Assembly (NCBI RefSeq): GCF_002407605.1
Contig: NZ_NXGV01000001.1
Span: 554,894 to 618,893 of the forward strand
Direction of reading: 5' to 3'
Length of the DNA stretch: 64,000 bases
From: Marinobacter sp. ANT_B65
Lineage (GTDB): Bacteria; Pseudomonadota; Gammaproteobacteria; Pseudomonadales; Oleiphilaceae
Part shown: positions 28,226 through 38,387 of the stretch, piece by piece
Layout of the letters: each line of letters starts with the position of its first letter
Position numbering within the stretch: position 1 is the stretch's first letter
The notes under the pieces: model-generated
What the model was told of the DNA's origin: nothing
Databases searched by the model: none
Seen by the model: only the letters and a program-made list of their open reading frames with translations
Position numbers and translations under genes: made by a program

Positions 28226-28541
28226 AATAGGGCCCTTCTGTTGGATCTCTTGGTTTTGGTTCAGCATCTTTTTAGTCGGCGGGAATGAGGTGGTTTATAA
28301 ATCTGGAACTGTACAGGCGCTAATATTGCCTGCGCTTAATTAACGTCTGATGACAGTTCACCACCTGGCTCTTTTTTTTGGGCGCAATGTCAGATGCCAA
28401 AAATCTCAAGAGAGGTTGCCAGAATTCTGAAGGGAGCTTCGGATTGATCGGGTCAGTCAGGCTTGAATGCTTGATAGCACAGCCTTCAAATATCCAGAAC
28501 CTTTAAAGGAACGGCAGGGAGAGTGCGGTGGCCACAACGAA
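28226..28541. other. 316-bp intergenic region upstream of the GDPD gene
   Basis: No open frame or RNA gene was recognised. It should contain the GDPD promoter and the 3' untranslated region of the Hpt-REC-REC gene, both on the minus strand. CTGTCAT (complement of 28350-28356) equals one half of a Pho box, about 125 bp before the GDPD start; the second half-site (CGTTAAT) is poor. A run of eight T at about 28372-28379 was seen but has no stem beside it. Confidence 0.4.
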
Positions 28542-30974
28542 TCATAGCTCGTAGCTCATGGCCCCCTTTGGCTCCTGAATGAAGTACCCCTGGAAGTTTC
28601 GAATACCGTGTTCCCAGAACCAGGATAGTGCTTTGGCGTCCTCTACGCCGGTAACCACAATTTTCTGGCTGGAACTGAGAGCAGCCTTGAGTTGAAGCAA
28701 TAGGTCCTCCAGCTCCGCAGTATGCTGGGCGCTGGCGCCGAGTGTTGGCTCCAGTTTCACGAAGTCCACGGGGCCCAGTTCTTTCAGAAGCTCCACAGAG
28801 GTTGATGCTGAGTCAATGTGCTCCAGAATCAGCCCGCAGCCCATTTTCTGAATCAGGCCTGCGATTTTTCTGGCTCTGGGCACGTCTTTTAATACGGTCG
28901 GGCACGAGAGGGCCAGGTAGATGCGGCGCTCGCCCTTGATGCGAGCGTTGCGAATCGCCGTGCTGAGTGTGGTGAGCAGGCGCTCCACATCAGCCATGGG
29001 AGAGGATAGTTTTATGCTTATAGAGTGGCTGGCAGACGCCTTGCCTTCCAGATGTGCAAGGTCTTCAATGGCATGTTGGATTACCCAGCGGTCCAGCTCA
29101 TAAAATGGGCCTCGATCGCTTTGAGCCAGCTCCGGCAGGAACTGCCAGGGCAGGTATACTGCTTTATCCTCGTCCATCAGTCGCACTTGTGCTTCGAAAA
29201 CCGTGTGGTCGGTTTCCATGTTCACTATGGGCTGGTAATGAAGCTTGAAGGCCTGTGCCGTAACCAGTTCTCTGATACGGTCGTCGAATTTTGATTCGGT
29301 TGAACGTACGGTAGCCTGTTGCCATACCAGCTTGTTGCTACCCGACTGCATGGCCTCGCTGCAGGCTTTATCCACCTCCATCAGCGCCTTGTCTTCGTCC
29401 ATAGTCTGGTTCAGGGTTAGCGCGCCGAGGCTCAGGGTAACCGGGTCAGTGGAATCTTCGAAGGTCCATGCGGGGTTGTTCAGCCTGTGATGGAAGCGCT
29501 CAAGGGCACCCTTGCCATCATCAGCGGCAGAAACTGTTACCCGAAACAGGAATTTCCCGCCCCCAAGAGCACAACCCGAATCCTCAACAGCAAGCAGTTC
29601 GGCAAAACGTTTTTCCATTCGTGCATTCAGGTTGGCCATGGCCCTGACCCCATATTGCGCCCGCAGGTACTCACGCCGGTCTATGCTTGCCTGAATGAGG
29701 TAATGGGTCAGGCCTTCCTGATCGCTCTCGATTCTGGCCAGAAGATCCACGAGCTCTGTCAGGAAGTAGTCCTGGTTCTGCAGACTAAGGGGTTCTTTAC
29801 GCTGGCTTACCAGGTTGATTCTTGCCGAAATAAGTCTGGCGTTCATCAGATGACGGTGCAGTGAACTCAGGAAAAGTTCATTGTTCAGCGGTTTCTGGAA
29901 ATAGTCGTTGCCTGCGATACTCTGCTGCTCGAACAGCTCTTTGCTTCCAGGAGAGGCTGACACAAAAAGAATAGGGATGGTCATGTACCGGGCATCCTGC
30001 CGAAGCACTTTGGCCAGCTCCATTCCCTGGCAGCCGGGCATGTCGTGGTCCAGCACGATAGCATCTGGCTGGAATTTTTCGATGCGTTCCAGAATGCGTA
30101 CTGGCTGGCTCAGCCCTTCAACTTCATAGCCTTCTTCGCTTAACATCGACTGGTAATAGGCGAGAAGGTCGGTATCGTCGTCTACCCATAGCACCCTTGG
30201 CGGTGTTGAAGCGGTGTTCTCCAGCAACTGTTGAATGCGTTTTTCGAGTACACCCATGTCGATAGGTTTGGTCAGGTAGATGTCGGAGCCGGCTCTTAGC
30301 GCTCGCAGCCGGGCCACCATGTCGCTCCTGGAGGACATCATGATCACCGGAGTGTTCTCGCCCGCCCGGGATTTCATTCGCTCCAGCCACCCGACGCCTT
30401 CCAGCGGGCCTTGGGGAAAGCTGATGTCCAGTAAAATCAGATGACAGGAATGGCCGTCGGTCCGCTGGGTGTAGGTGTCCGGGTTTTCAAATACTTCAGC
30501 GGAATAACCTTGTTGTTCCAGCCAGTTCTTCAGGTGTGCGGCCTGATCCGGATCATCTTCAACCACTGCGATCCGGTAGGCATTGCGCTTCTCCATGACA
30601 GATTCCGACACAGTGACTGGCGTATCCTGGCCAGGGATGGTCTGACATGCCGCCTCGATGGCGCGTTCCAGAGCACTGAGGGCTTTATCAACTTCCTGTC
30701 GCTCTGTGGCAGAGGCATCAGGTTTTGCCAGTAACGCCTGTAGCTGCTCTTCCAGCGTTCTCGCTGTATCGGTGATGTCAGGAAACTGGAAGGTAGCGCC
30801 ACTGCCGTTCAGCTTATGAGCGCTTTGGTACATGAACTCCAGGGCTTTGGTGTTCCAGCTGACGTGTACGAGCCGGCTCCAGGAATCTCTGAGTTCTCCC
30901 ATCCGGTCAGGCAGACCGCTAATGTACCTGCTTCTGAGTTCCTGGAACTTCTGTCCTGAGCTGGTCCCTGACAT
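28542..30974 (-). CDS. Hpt-REC-REC protein with degenerate GGDEF and EAL domains
   Basis: 810 residues, cytoplasmic. An Hpt-like N-terminus carries the phosphoacceptor His in SAHKLNGSGATF (near residue 53). Two receiver domains follow, with phosphoacceptor Asp in ILLDISFP (about residues 135-250) and IVLDHDMPG (about 262-385) and Lys in LTKPID and FQKPLN. The GGDEF-like region (about 400-555) has no GGDEF motif. The EAL-like region (about 560-805) reads EAQVRL for EAL and EHIDS where DDFG is expected, so it is probably inactive. It may bind c-di-GMP or a partner and relay phosphate. AAGGAGG stands seven bases before the ATG. Confidence 0.85.
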   Translation of the reverse strand: MSGTSSGQKFQELRSRYISGLPDRMGELRDSWSRLVHVSWNTKALEFMYQSAHKLNGSGATFQFPDITDTARTLEEQLQALLAKPDASATERQEVDKALSALERAIEAACQTIPGQDTPVTVSESVMEKRNAYRIAVVEDDPDQAAHLKNWLEQQGYSAEVFENPDTYTQRTDGHSCHLILLDISFPQGPLEGVGWLERMKSRAGENTPVIMMSSRSDMVARLRALRAGSDIYLTKPIDMGVLEKRIQQLLENTASTPPRVLWVDDDTDLLAYYQSMLSEEGYEVEGLSQPVRILERIEKFQPDAIVLDHDMPGCQGMELAKVLRQDARYMTIPILFVSASPGSKELFEQQSIAGNDYFQKPLNNELFLSSLHRHLMNARLISARINLVSQRKEPLSLQNQDYFLTELVDLLARIESDQEGLTHYLIQASIDRREYLRAQYGVRAMANLNARMEKRFAELLAVEDSGCALGGGKFLFRVTVSAADDGKGALERFHHRLNNPAWTFEDSTDPVTLSLGALTLNQTMDEDKALMEVDKACSEAMQSGSNKLVWQQATVRSTESKFDDRIRELVTAQAFKLHYQPIVNMETDHTVFEAQVRLMDEDKAVYLPWQFLPELAQSDRGPFYELDRWVIQHAIEDLAHLEGKASASHSISIKLSSPMADVERLLTTLSTAIRNARIKGERRIYLALSCPTVLKDVPRARKIAGLIQKMGCGLILEHIDSASTSVELLKELGPVDFVKLEPTLGASAQHTAELEDLLLQLKAALSSSQKIVVTGVEDAKALSWFWEHGIRNFQGYFIQEPKGAMSYEL

Positions 30975-31253
30975 TCCGCACCTCCTTTACAGTGAGTGGC
31001 TCCCGGGGCAAGTTGGGCAGTTATCAGGCGGCCGCATTTTCCCGACAGGAGATTATGAAGCCTATCTTAAATTTCCCCTTTCAGGAAAGTGTCGCAACGC
31101 CAGCGAGGTCGCTGGAGAAGCTCAAGTTATTCTTCATGATGTCGATATCATATTGCTGACGAGCCGATCCCAGTATTTGCCCGGGTCGGGATATTGGCTT
31201 ATATGTCGTTTTCTTATACGCTTCTTTGCTACTAATAATAATGGAGAATTTCC

Positions 31254-33134
31254 GTGAAGCTTAATCTTTCCTGGCGCCAGAAGTTTCTGTTGCTCATCAT
31301 CGGGTCATTCACCGGGCTGACCATTGTTGCCGGGGCAATTTTCTGGGGGCTGGAAACAGTTTCATCCTCCTACCAGTCCATTTATGAAGTGTCCCGCTAT
31401 GAAAACAGCGCCAGTCAGCTTGCCACCAAATGGAACTCTGTAGAAAACGATCTGAATTATCTCTCTGAGGATAACCAGAACGAATTTCTGGCGAAGCTGG
31501 ATGAGCTCGCATCGGATGCTGAAGCGTTGCGACGTCAGGCCGGGCTGCTGGAAGACCCCGAGAGTATCCGCTTCGCCGAATCCATTCATGCGGATACTGA
31601 ACGCTATGTGGCAATGCGTCGGGAATGGCTCGAGAAGATGAATGCACTTGGCCTGTCCGACGCCGCGGGGGTTCGCCAGGAACTCGCTAAAGCTATGGTG
31701 CAACTCCGGGAGCTGTCATTGAGCCTGGTGGATGATGCTATCCGTGAAATCGGCAGCACCAATAATGCTTACATTACTGCTCGCGACCCTGCCTTGGCAG
31801 AGCGCGCAAGCCAGGCCGTTTCGGTGCTGGAGGACATTGTTGTAGAGTTTGACTGGCAGGACAATGTGGTTGGCGAAAGTGTGAGGCAATACCGTGATGT
31901 ATTCGGTCAGGCTGATGCGATTCTGAAGCAGATCGCAGCCGCTTCAGACGGTGCCACGCAAGCCGGCGACAGCTTGCAGCAGGCTGTTATTGCGCAGAGT
32001 GAATCACTGCAGTCCGGCCTTATTGCCCGCACTATACAGAGTGCCGAAAGCGCCGAAGCCTCGGCCAAGATGGTCAGTGTCGGTTCCATTATGCTGTTTG
32101 CTCCTTTGCTGGCTCTGGTTTTGTTCCTCACCTCCCGGGCTCTGGTCAGCCAGTTAAACAGGGTGGGTGAGTTGTTGTCGCGGGTGTCGGAGGGTGACCT
32201 CAGCAAGAAGTTGTTACTCGGCGACAACCCTAACGATGAATTCAACATTCTGGGCAGAGCCACCAACCAGATGATCGATAACATCGGCACGCTGATGCGG
32301 GAGTCCATTGCTGGCACCCGGGATTTGATCGAGGTTCATGGCGAGCTCGAAAAAACCATGGTCCGACTGGCGCAGAACAGTGAAACTGTTGAATCCCAAA
32401 CCATTCTGGCAGCCACCGCCAGTCAACAAATATCCGTCACCTTGAATGATGTTGCCGAGCGCACTTCGCAGGTGGGTGTTTCTACACAGTCCGCCAACGA
32501 GTCGGCACAGTCCGGAGCCCGCGTGGTTGAAGACAGCGTGACCTCCATACGCCAGCTGTCAGGCCTGATTCAGGATACCCACGGCCATGTCAAACTGCTT
32601 AACCAGGCCAGCTCCAAGGTTTCTGGCATTATTGGCGTAATCAACAGCCTGGCTGATCAGACTAACCTGCTGGCGCTGAATGCTGCGATTGAAGCAGCCC
32701 GGGCCGGAGAAGCCGGACGCGGATTTTCTGTAGTGGCCGACGAAGTGCGCACCCTGGCGCAAAAAACCGTTGCCGCCACCACCAACATTGTCGCCATTAT
32801 CGATGAACTCAACCTGCAGACCGCCAGCATGGACACCCTGGTGAATAACGGGCTTGAGATTGCCAAAGAAGGTGAGCACCATGCGTCGCAGATTGCGGAC
32901 GCTATGGGTGGGGTGACCCGTTCCATCAATACCCTTAACTCGGAAATGGATCAGGTTGTTGTTGCCGTTGAGGAGATTTCCGTCACCACAGAAGACATCG
33001 CGAAAAAAATGGAGGAGATTCGTGGGCAAAGTGCCGAAACACAAGCTATTGGAACAGAGCTTGGCAGACAGAATCAGCGCTTGTCTGAGCAGGCCAGCGT
33101 GATTGCAGAAAGCACACGGCGCTTCAACATCTAG
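31254..33134 (+). CDS. Methyl-accepting chemotaxis protein
   Basis: 626 residues. TM1 ([20 protein letters not shown]), a helical periplasmic sensor of about 245 residues, TM2 ([19 protein letters not shown]), HAMP (about 300-355) and the cytoplasmic signalling domain. The hairpin tip is canonical ([20 protein letters not shown]). The long all-helical sensor resembles helical bimodular (HBM) types; the ligand is unknown. The start is GTG with GGAG seven bases upstream. It is divergent from the Hpt-REC-REC gene, with about 280 bp between them. Confidence 0.92.
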   Translation: MKLNLSWRQKFLLLIIGSFTGLTIVAGAIFWGLETVSSSYQSIYEVSRYENSASQLATKWNSVENDLNYLSEDNQNEFLAKLDELASDAEALRRQAGLLEDPESIRFAESIHADTERYVAMRREWLEKMNALGLSDAAGVRQELAKAMVQLRELSLSLVDDAIREIGSTNNAYITARDPALAERASQAVSVLEDIVVEFDWQDNVVGESVRQYRDVFGQADAILKQIAAASDGATQAGDSLQQAVIAQSESLQSGLIARTIQSAESAEASAKMVSVGSIMLFAPLLALVLFLTSRALVSQLNRVGELLSRVSEGDLSKKLLLGDNPNDEFNILGRATNQMIDNIGTLMRESIAGTRDLIEVHGELEKTMVRLAQNSETVESQTILAATASQQISVTLNDVAERTSQVGVSTQSANESAQSGARVVEDSVTSIRQLSGLIQDTHGHVKLLNQASSKVSGIIGVINSLADQTNLLALNAAIEAARAGEAGRGFSVVADEVRTLAQKTVAATTNIVAIIDELNLQTASMDTLVNNGLEIAKEGEHHASQIADAMGGVTRSINTLNSEMDQVVVAVEEISVTTEDIAKKMEEIRGQSAETQAIGTELGRQNQRLSEQASVIAESTRRFNI

Positions 33135-33166
33135 TTTTCACTGACATATTGCTGTTGAGCGGTTCT

Positions 33167-34294
33167 ATGAAGTTTTGTAATTCTGCCGGCGGAGGGCTTT
33201 CTCCTTACGCAGCCTACCAAAAGGCATTGGCCTCAGGTTTTAAGGACGATCATGCTCAACGTCAGTCGGCTCTGTGTTTGCAGCGCTGCTATGAGCAGTT
33301 GCTGGCGGGGGAGCCGGATATTCAGGGTGTGTATCTCTGGGGGCCGGTGGGGCGGGGCAAAACCTGGCTGATGGACAGCTTTCACCGGGCTTTAACCGTG
33401 CCTGCACGAAGGCAGCACTTTCACCATTTTATGCGTTGGGTGCACCGGCGTCTGTTCCAGTTAACCGGGCAGGAAGAACCGCTTTGTCTGCTTGCACAGG
33501 AGCTGGCGGACGAGGCCCGGGTGTTGTGCCTGGATGAGCTGTTTGTCAGTGATATTGGCGATGCGGTGTTACTGGGGGGACTGTTCCAGCAACTTTTTGC
33601 CCAGGGTCTGGTGCTGGTGGCTACATCCAATCAGGCCCCCGATGACCTGTATAAGGATGGCTTTAATCGCGAGCGCCTGTTGCCGGCAATTGCTGCCCTC
33701 AATCAACACATGCGGGTATTGAGTGTTGATGGTGGCCAGGATCACCGGTTGCACCCCGGGGAGCGCCTGCAACGTTATTGGGTTAAGGAACCGCGCGCCC
33801 TGGAAGCAGCCTTGAACGAATTGCTCATCGATGGAGAGGTGGCCCATAGTGAGTCCTTTCTGCTGGGGCATCGTGAAATCAAGGTAGTAAGACGCAGTCA
33901 GCATGCGCTCTGGTGCCGTTATGACGACCTCTGCGAAGAAAAACTGGCGGCGCAGGATTTTATTGAGTTGTGTGATCGTTTTTCCCATGTTTTTCTAAGC
34001 GAGGTGCCCCAGCTCACGGGTGGTGGTCAGCAAACCGCGATCGCTCGTGGTACCGAAGATGGTGTAACCCAGGTGGCAGCTGGCGATCGCCAGTTGCCTG
34101 CCTTGACCCATATGGATGACGGAGTGCTCCGGTTCATTGCTCTGGTAGATGAGTGCTATGACCGTGGTATTCCTCTTTACCTTGATGCGGCGGTGCCCCT
34201 GGACGAGTTGTACAGAAAGGGTGCATTGGCTTTTCCGTTTCGCCGCACCCTGAGCCGATTGAAGGAAATGCAGCTGCAGCGCTTTGGTCAGTGA
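33167..34294 (+). CDS. zapE: AFG1-like ATPase, cell division protein ZapE
   Basis: 375 residues, equal in length to E. coli ZapE. P-loop GPVGRGKTWLMD (Walker A) and LCLDELFVSDIGDA (Walker B) with VATSNQAPDDLY (sensor region) are typical of the AFG1/ZapE family of AAA-type ATPases associated with the division ring under stress. ATG 33167 is chosen; a TTG at 33149 would add six residues. It lies 32 bp after the chemoreceptor gene, possibly in the same transcript, without an obvious functional link. Confidence 0.9.
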   Translation: MKFCNSAGGGLSPYAAYQKALASGFKDDHAQRQSALCLQRCYEQLLAGEPDIQGVYLWGPVGRGKTWLMDSFHRALTVPARRQHFHHFMRWVHRRLFQLTGQEEPLCLLAQELADEARVLCLDELFVSDIGDAVLLGGLFQQLFAQGLVLVATSNQAPDDLYKDGFNRERLLPAIAALNQHMRVLSVDGGQDHRLHPGERLQRYWVKEPRALEAALNELLIDGEVAHSESFLLGHREIKVVRRSQHALWCRYDDLCEEKLAAQDFIELCDRFSHVFLSEVPQLTGGGQQTAIARGTEDGVTQVAAGDRQLPALTHMDDGVLRFIALVDECYDRGIPLYLDAAVPLDELYRKGALAFPFRRTLSRLKEMQLQRFGQ

Positions 34295-34395
34295 GTTGTG
34301 TGAGTTGCAACTTGTCAAAAATCTGTAACACACTACATTTAAGGTCATGAATTCCCCGAGATTGCTTCTCGTCGCATACAAGGACAGGCCAGACT

Positions 34396-35469
34396 ATGAG
34401 ATCGCTCAGTAAATTCAGATACCTGACAATGGTCACTGCTGTAACCGCAGCGTTTTCTGTTTCTGCTCAGGCAGAAACACTCCGGCTGCTTACCTGGGGC
34501 GGTTATGCGCCGCAGGATGTGGTTGAACAGTTCGAGAAAGAAACCGGTATTGAGGTCAAGGTAACCCTTTCAAACAACGAAGACATGATTTCAAAACTGC
34601 GCGCTACCCGTGGCGCCGGTTTCGATCTGGCTCAGCCAAGCCAGGACCGGATCGTAAGTGCTCAGGCCGATTTCAATATCTATAAGCCGATGGATATGAG
34701 CAAGATCAGGACAGCACAGATTATTCCGTCCATGCTGGCTGCGACCGAGAAGAACACTCAGTTTGAAGGCGATGTCTATGGCGTTCCTCACGTGTGGGGA
34801 ACCAGCGGGCTGATTGTTAACCGTAAGGCTGCAGCCACGGTGAAGGATTATACCGACCTGTGTGATGATTCCCTGAGCGGCTCTGTGTCATATCGTCTCA
34901 AGCGGCCAACGCTGATTGGTTTTGCTTTTGCCCTTGGGGAAGACCCCTTTGCAGCCTATAGCGACACAGAGAAATACCAGAGTATTCTGGATAAGGTAGA
35001 AGCAAAATTAGTGGGCTGTAAAAGCAATGTTAAAGCCTACTGGTCTGGCGGTGATGCTCTGCTGAACCTGATGCGTTCAGGGGAGGTGTCTGCGGCAATG
35101 GCCTGGGACGCAGGTGGCTGGAAGCTTAACTCCGAAAACCCGGATATCACCTTTGTTGCACCAGCGTCCGGTGCTCTGGGCTGGATCGATACCTTTGTCC
35201 TGCCTCGTAAAACCAAAGCTGAAGATGCAGCTTACAAGTGGATTAATTTTGTACTGCAGCCGGAAATTGCTGCCCGTATTACTGAATCCGCGGGTAACTT
35301 TACGGCCTCAAAGGGTAGCGATGATTTCGTTAATGATACTCTGAAGGCTCAGTTCAAGGAGAGTTTCCCACAAGCCGACCTTGACAATATTAACTGGTAC
35401 CCTCCTGTTCCAGCCGGTCTGGAAGAAATGGAAGGCAAGGTGCTCGATCGGGTAAAAGCCTCTAAATAA
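34396..35469 (+). CDS. Polyamine-type ABC transporter substrate-binding protein
   Basis: 357 residues with a signal peptide (VTAAFSVSAQA). PotD/PotF-like: LRLLTWGGYAPQDVVEQFEKE and GIEVKVTLSNNEDM at the N-terminus of the mature protein, VPHVWGTSGLIVN in the middle, and a long C-terminal lobe. It should bind a polyamine or similar cation in the periplasm; the exact ligand is not evident. First gene of a four-gene transporter operon, with 21 bp to the ATPase gene. Confidence 0.85.
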   Translation: MRSLSKFRYLTMVTAVTAAFSVSAQAETLRLLTWGGYAPQDVVEQFEKETGIEVKVTLSNNEDMISKLRATRGAGFDLAQPSQDRIVSAQADFNIYKPMDMSKIRTAQIIPSMLAATEKNTQFEGDVYGVPHVWGTSGLIVNRKAAATVKDYTDLCDDSLSGSVSYRLKRPTLIGFAFALGEDPFAAYSDTEKYQSILDKVEAKLVGCKSNVKAYWSGGDALLNLMRSGEVSAAMAWDAGGWKLNSENPDITFVAPASGALGWIDTFVLPRKTKAEDAAYKWINFVLQPEIAARITESAGNFTASKGSDDFVNDTLKAQFKESFPQADLDNINWYPPVPAGLEEMEGKVLDRVKASK

Positions 35470-35490
35470 GAATAACCAGGGTTGTACTCT

Positions 35491-36630
35491 ATGTCGGACC
35501 AAGCATTCGTTTCGGATGCCAATGCGGAGGTGCAGGACGATCTCGCCTGCACCCTGCTGAGCAAGCATTTTGGTGAGTTTGCCGCTGTCGATAAAGTGTC
35601 GTTCAGTATTGCCCGCGGCGCATTTTTTTCCATCCTTGGCCCCTCTGGCTGCGGTAAAACCACGTTGTTGCGAATGCTGGCAGGTTTCCAGAAGCCGGAT
35701 GCCGGCGATATCCTGATCAAAGGCAATTCAGTACTGCATACGCCTCCGAACAAGCGCCCGGTTAACATGGTATTTCAGCATCTGGCGCTGTTTCCCACTA
35801 TGACTGTTGCCGGGAACATCGCTTATGGGCTTAAACGCAAAGGTATTCCCAGGCGAGAGCACGAGGCTTTAATCAATGACGTGCTGGATAAGGTTCAACT
35901 GCCAGGCTTTGGGGATAAACGCATTGATCAACTCTCCGGTGGGCAGAAGCAGCGGGTAGCAATTGCCCGTTGTCTGGTGCTGAAGCCAGCGGTGTTATTA
36001 CTGGACGAGCCTCTTGGTGCCCTGGACCTGAAGCTGCGTGAGCAGATGAAAATTGAGCTCAAACGCCTGCAGCGGGAGTTCAACACTACATTTGTGTACA
36101 TCACTCACGATCAGTCTGAAGCTCTGGTGATGTCAGATCAGGTTGCGGTGATGAATAAAGGCCGGTTTGAACAGGTGGGTACGCCGCAGGAACTCTACTA
36201 CCAGCCCAAAACGGCCTTTGTGGCGAGCTTTATCGGCGACAGCAACCAGTATGTAGGGCAGGTGGAGGAGCAGGTGGGTGAAACCATCAGTGTTGTGACG
36301 GAACAGGGTGTGCGGCTGTTGAGCCGTAGCAGCCAGCCGATGCCAGCAGGTTCGCCCATTACGGTGTTCATCCGCCCGGAAGTGATGCAGATCAGCATGG
36401 CGAAGCCGGAGACTGAACAGGATAACTGCCTGCAGGTCACAATTTTGCGCATGTTGTTCGACGGTGCGCGCAGTCAGCTTCAGGTGGAAACGGCCGAAGG
36501 CGCTGTTCTCACGGTGGCACTCCCTCAAACGGCGGATTTCCACGCCCTTGAGCCTGGCCGTTCGGTATATGTGAGTTGGCAGGCGAATCAGTGTCTTTGT
36601 TTTCCTGTGTCGCCAGAGGCCGTACAATGA
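35491..36630 (+). CDS. Polyamine-type ABC transporter ATP-binding protein
   Basis: 379 residues. Walker A GPSGCGKTT, signature LSGGQKQR, Walker B LLLDEPLGALD, switch His in ITHDQ, followed by a C-terminal TOBE domain (about 280-370). This architecture fits PotA/PotG. ATG 35491 is chosen over TTG 35482. The stop overlaps the next permease start (ATGA). It energises import by the two downstream permeases. Confidence 0.9.
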   Translation: MSDQAFVSDANAEVQDDLACTLLSKHFGEFAAVDKVSFSIARGAFFSILGPSGCGKTTLLRMLAGFQKPDAGDILIKGNSVLHTPPNKRPVNMVFQHLALFPTMTVAGNIAYGLKRKGIPRREHEALINDVLDKVQLPGFGDKRIDQLSGGQKQRVAIARCLVLKPAVLLLDEPLGALDLKLREQMKIELKRLQREFNTTFVYITHDQSEALVMSDQVAVMNKGRFEQVGTPQELYYQPKTAFVASFIGDSNQYVGQVEEQVGETISVVTEQGVRLLSRSSQPMPAGSPITVFIRPEVMQISMAKPETEQDNCLQVTILRMLFDGARSQLQVETAEGAVLTVALPQTADFHALEPGRSVYVSWQANQCLCFPVSPEAVQ

Positions 36631-37511
36631 GTGCCGAGCCTGGAGGCAGCTTCAACCGGACGCAGTATCGTCTCGGTTTCTGGTTGCTGCTGGCGCCTAT
36701 TGTCCTCTGGCTTGGTCTGCTGATTATCCTGCCACATATCGATATGGTTCTGGTGTCTCTGCGGGAGCGCGTTGCATCGAGGCAATACGAATTCAGCTTC
36801 AGTAACTACACCGCCTTTTTTGCCGAACCCCTGTATTGGAATACCTTTGTCCGCACGGCCGTTATGTCCATTATCGCCACAGTGCTTACGCTGATTATTG
36901 CCTTTCCGGTATCGTTTTATATAGCCAAGATGCTGAGCGGCAGGCCTAAGATTGCGCTGTTTATCTTGTGTCTGATTCCTTTCTGGGTGAGCGAACTGGT
37001 GCGAACCTACGGCTGGATGATTTTACTGCGGGAAACCGGGCTGGTCAGCGGAGCCTTGCAGTGGCTGGGACTCATCGACCAGCCGGTTGAGCTGCTTTAT
37101 AACGATGCGGCCATCATGGTGGGGCTTATCTATACCTCCATGTTGTTTATGGTAGTGCCTTTGGTGACCACGCTCGACAGCCTGGATAACAGCCTGATCG
37201 AAGCTGGTTACGACCTTGGGGGAAGCAGTTGGCACGTGATGAGGAGCATTGTAATCCCCCATGCCATGCCTGGCATAATGAGCGGTTGCATTGTGGTGTT
37301 TATGCTTACGCTAGGGAACTATCTGACGCCGACCTTGCTGGGGGGCAAAGACAGTTTATGGTTTACTGAACAGATCTATACCCAGTTCATTACCCGCTTT
37401 AACTGGGAGCAGGGTGCCGCCTTTGGCATTTTGTTGCTGGTGCTATCGTCACTGATTGTCTGGTTAGGTCTGAAAATCACCAAGCAGTCGTTTACACGGG
37501 TGATGTCATGA
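36627..37511 (+). CDS. Polyamine-type ABC transporter permease (PotB-like)
   Basis: 294 residues, six or so membrane helices starting with FWLLLAPIVLWLGLLIILP. Coupling motif EAGYDLGGSSWHVMRSIVIP corresponds to the EAA loop. The ATG at 36627 overlaps the ATPase stop; 17 in-frame codons further upstream lie within the ATPase gene and are ignored. Partner of the following permease, which starts by ATGA overlap at 37508. Confidence 0.9.
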   Translation: MSAEPGGSFNRTQYRLGFWLLLAPIVLWLGLLIILPHIDMVLVSLRERVASRQYEFSFSNYTAFFAEPLYWNTFVRTAVMSIIATVLTLIIAFPVSFYIAKMLSGRPKIALFILCLIPFWVSELVRTYGWMILLRETGLVSGALQWLGLIDQPVELLYNDAAIMVGLIYTSMLFMVVPLVTTLDSLDNSLIEAGYDLGGSSWHVMRSIVIPHAMPGIMSGCIVVFMLTLGNYLTPTLLGGKDSLWFTEQIYTQFITRFNWEQGAAFGILLLVLSSLIVWLGLKITKQSFTRVMS

Positions 37512-38365
37512 TTCCCTCTATATCCAGCAGTCGGTTTTTTCGGGGGGCCTACCTGTGTTATGTGGTACTGTTTTTCATCTTTCTGATCACGCCCCTTGTA
37601 GTGGTGGCGGCATTTTCCTTCAATGATTCGCTGTTTCCATCCTTGCCGTGGAATGGTTTTACCCTGGACTGGTACCTCGGCGAGCGTTCGCCCAGGCTCG
37701 GTCTGTTCCATGATGACGCCTTGCTCGAAAGTATCGGTATCAGTGTTCAGGTTGCGGTTGTGACAACGCTGGCAAGCCTGGCACTTGCCACCTGCAATGC
37801 GTTTCTGTTTGAGAGAGAGCAGTTTCCCGGCAAGAACCTTCTCTATGTGCTCATGCTGATGCCGTTGGTGGTACCGGGTGTGATTCTTGGGGTCTCAATT
37901 CTGGTGTTCAGCAGTACTGTGGCTAACTGGTTTGAGGTGCAGTTTGATTATGATATTGAAGCTCTGCGGCCGGGGCTGGTGTTGGTGACACTCGGCCAGT
38001 TTGCTTTTATCACCACCATTGCAACTCTGGTGATTTCCGCGCGTTTGAGAAAGTTTGATATTACCCAGGAGGAGGCCGCAATGAACCTTGGCGCCAGTCG
38101 GTTGACCGCTGTCGCAACGGTGACTCTGCCATTTCTGAAGCCTGCTCTTTTTGGTGCTGGCATAGTGGCGTTCCTGATGTCGTTTGAAAACTTTAATACG
38201 ACCCTGATGCTGGTGGGCTCAGACGCACCTCTGACCATAGCCATGTTTGACCGGTTACGGGAAGGCTCTACACCGGTATTGAATGCGGTTTCAGTGTTGC
38301 TGATGGCCGGGTCGGCATGCCTGGCTCTGGTCTCTCTCTTTACGCAACGGCTGGAAAAGCAGTGA
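37508..38365 (+). CDS. Polyamine-type ABC transporter permease (PotC-like)
   Basis: 285 residues, inner-membrane permease with N-terminal helix (VVLFFIFLITPLVVVAAFSF) and EAA loop EAAMNLGASRLTAVATVTLP. Forms the channel with the PotB-like protein. It is the last transporter gene; a PAS-GGDEF gene follows 22 bp later on the same strand and is probably co-transcribed. Confidence 0.9.
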   Translation: MIPSISSSRFFRGAYLCYVVLFFIFLITPLVVVAAFSFNDSLFPSLPWNGFTLDWYLGERSPRLGLFHDDALLESIGISVQVAVVTTLASLALATCNAFLFEREQFPGKNLLYVLMLMPLVVPGVILGVSILVFSSTVANWFEVQFDYDIEALRPGLVLVTLGQFAFITTIATLVISARLRKFDITQEEAAMNLGASRLTAVATVTLPFLKPALFGAGIVAFLMSFENFNTTLMLVGSDAPLTIAMFDRLREGSTPVLNAVSVLLMAGSACLALVSLFTQRLEKQ

Positions 38366-38387
38366 TGTCTTCCCTGAGGCCCGGCGT

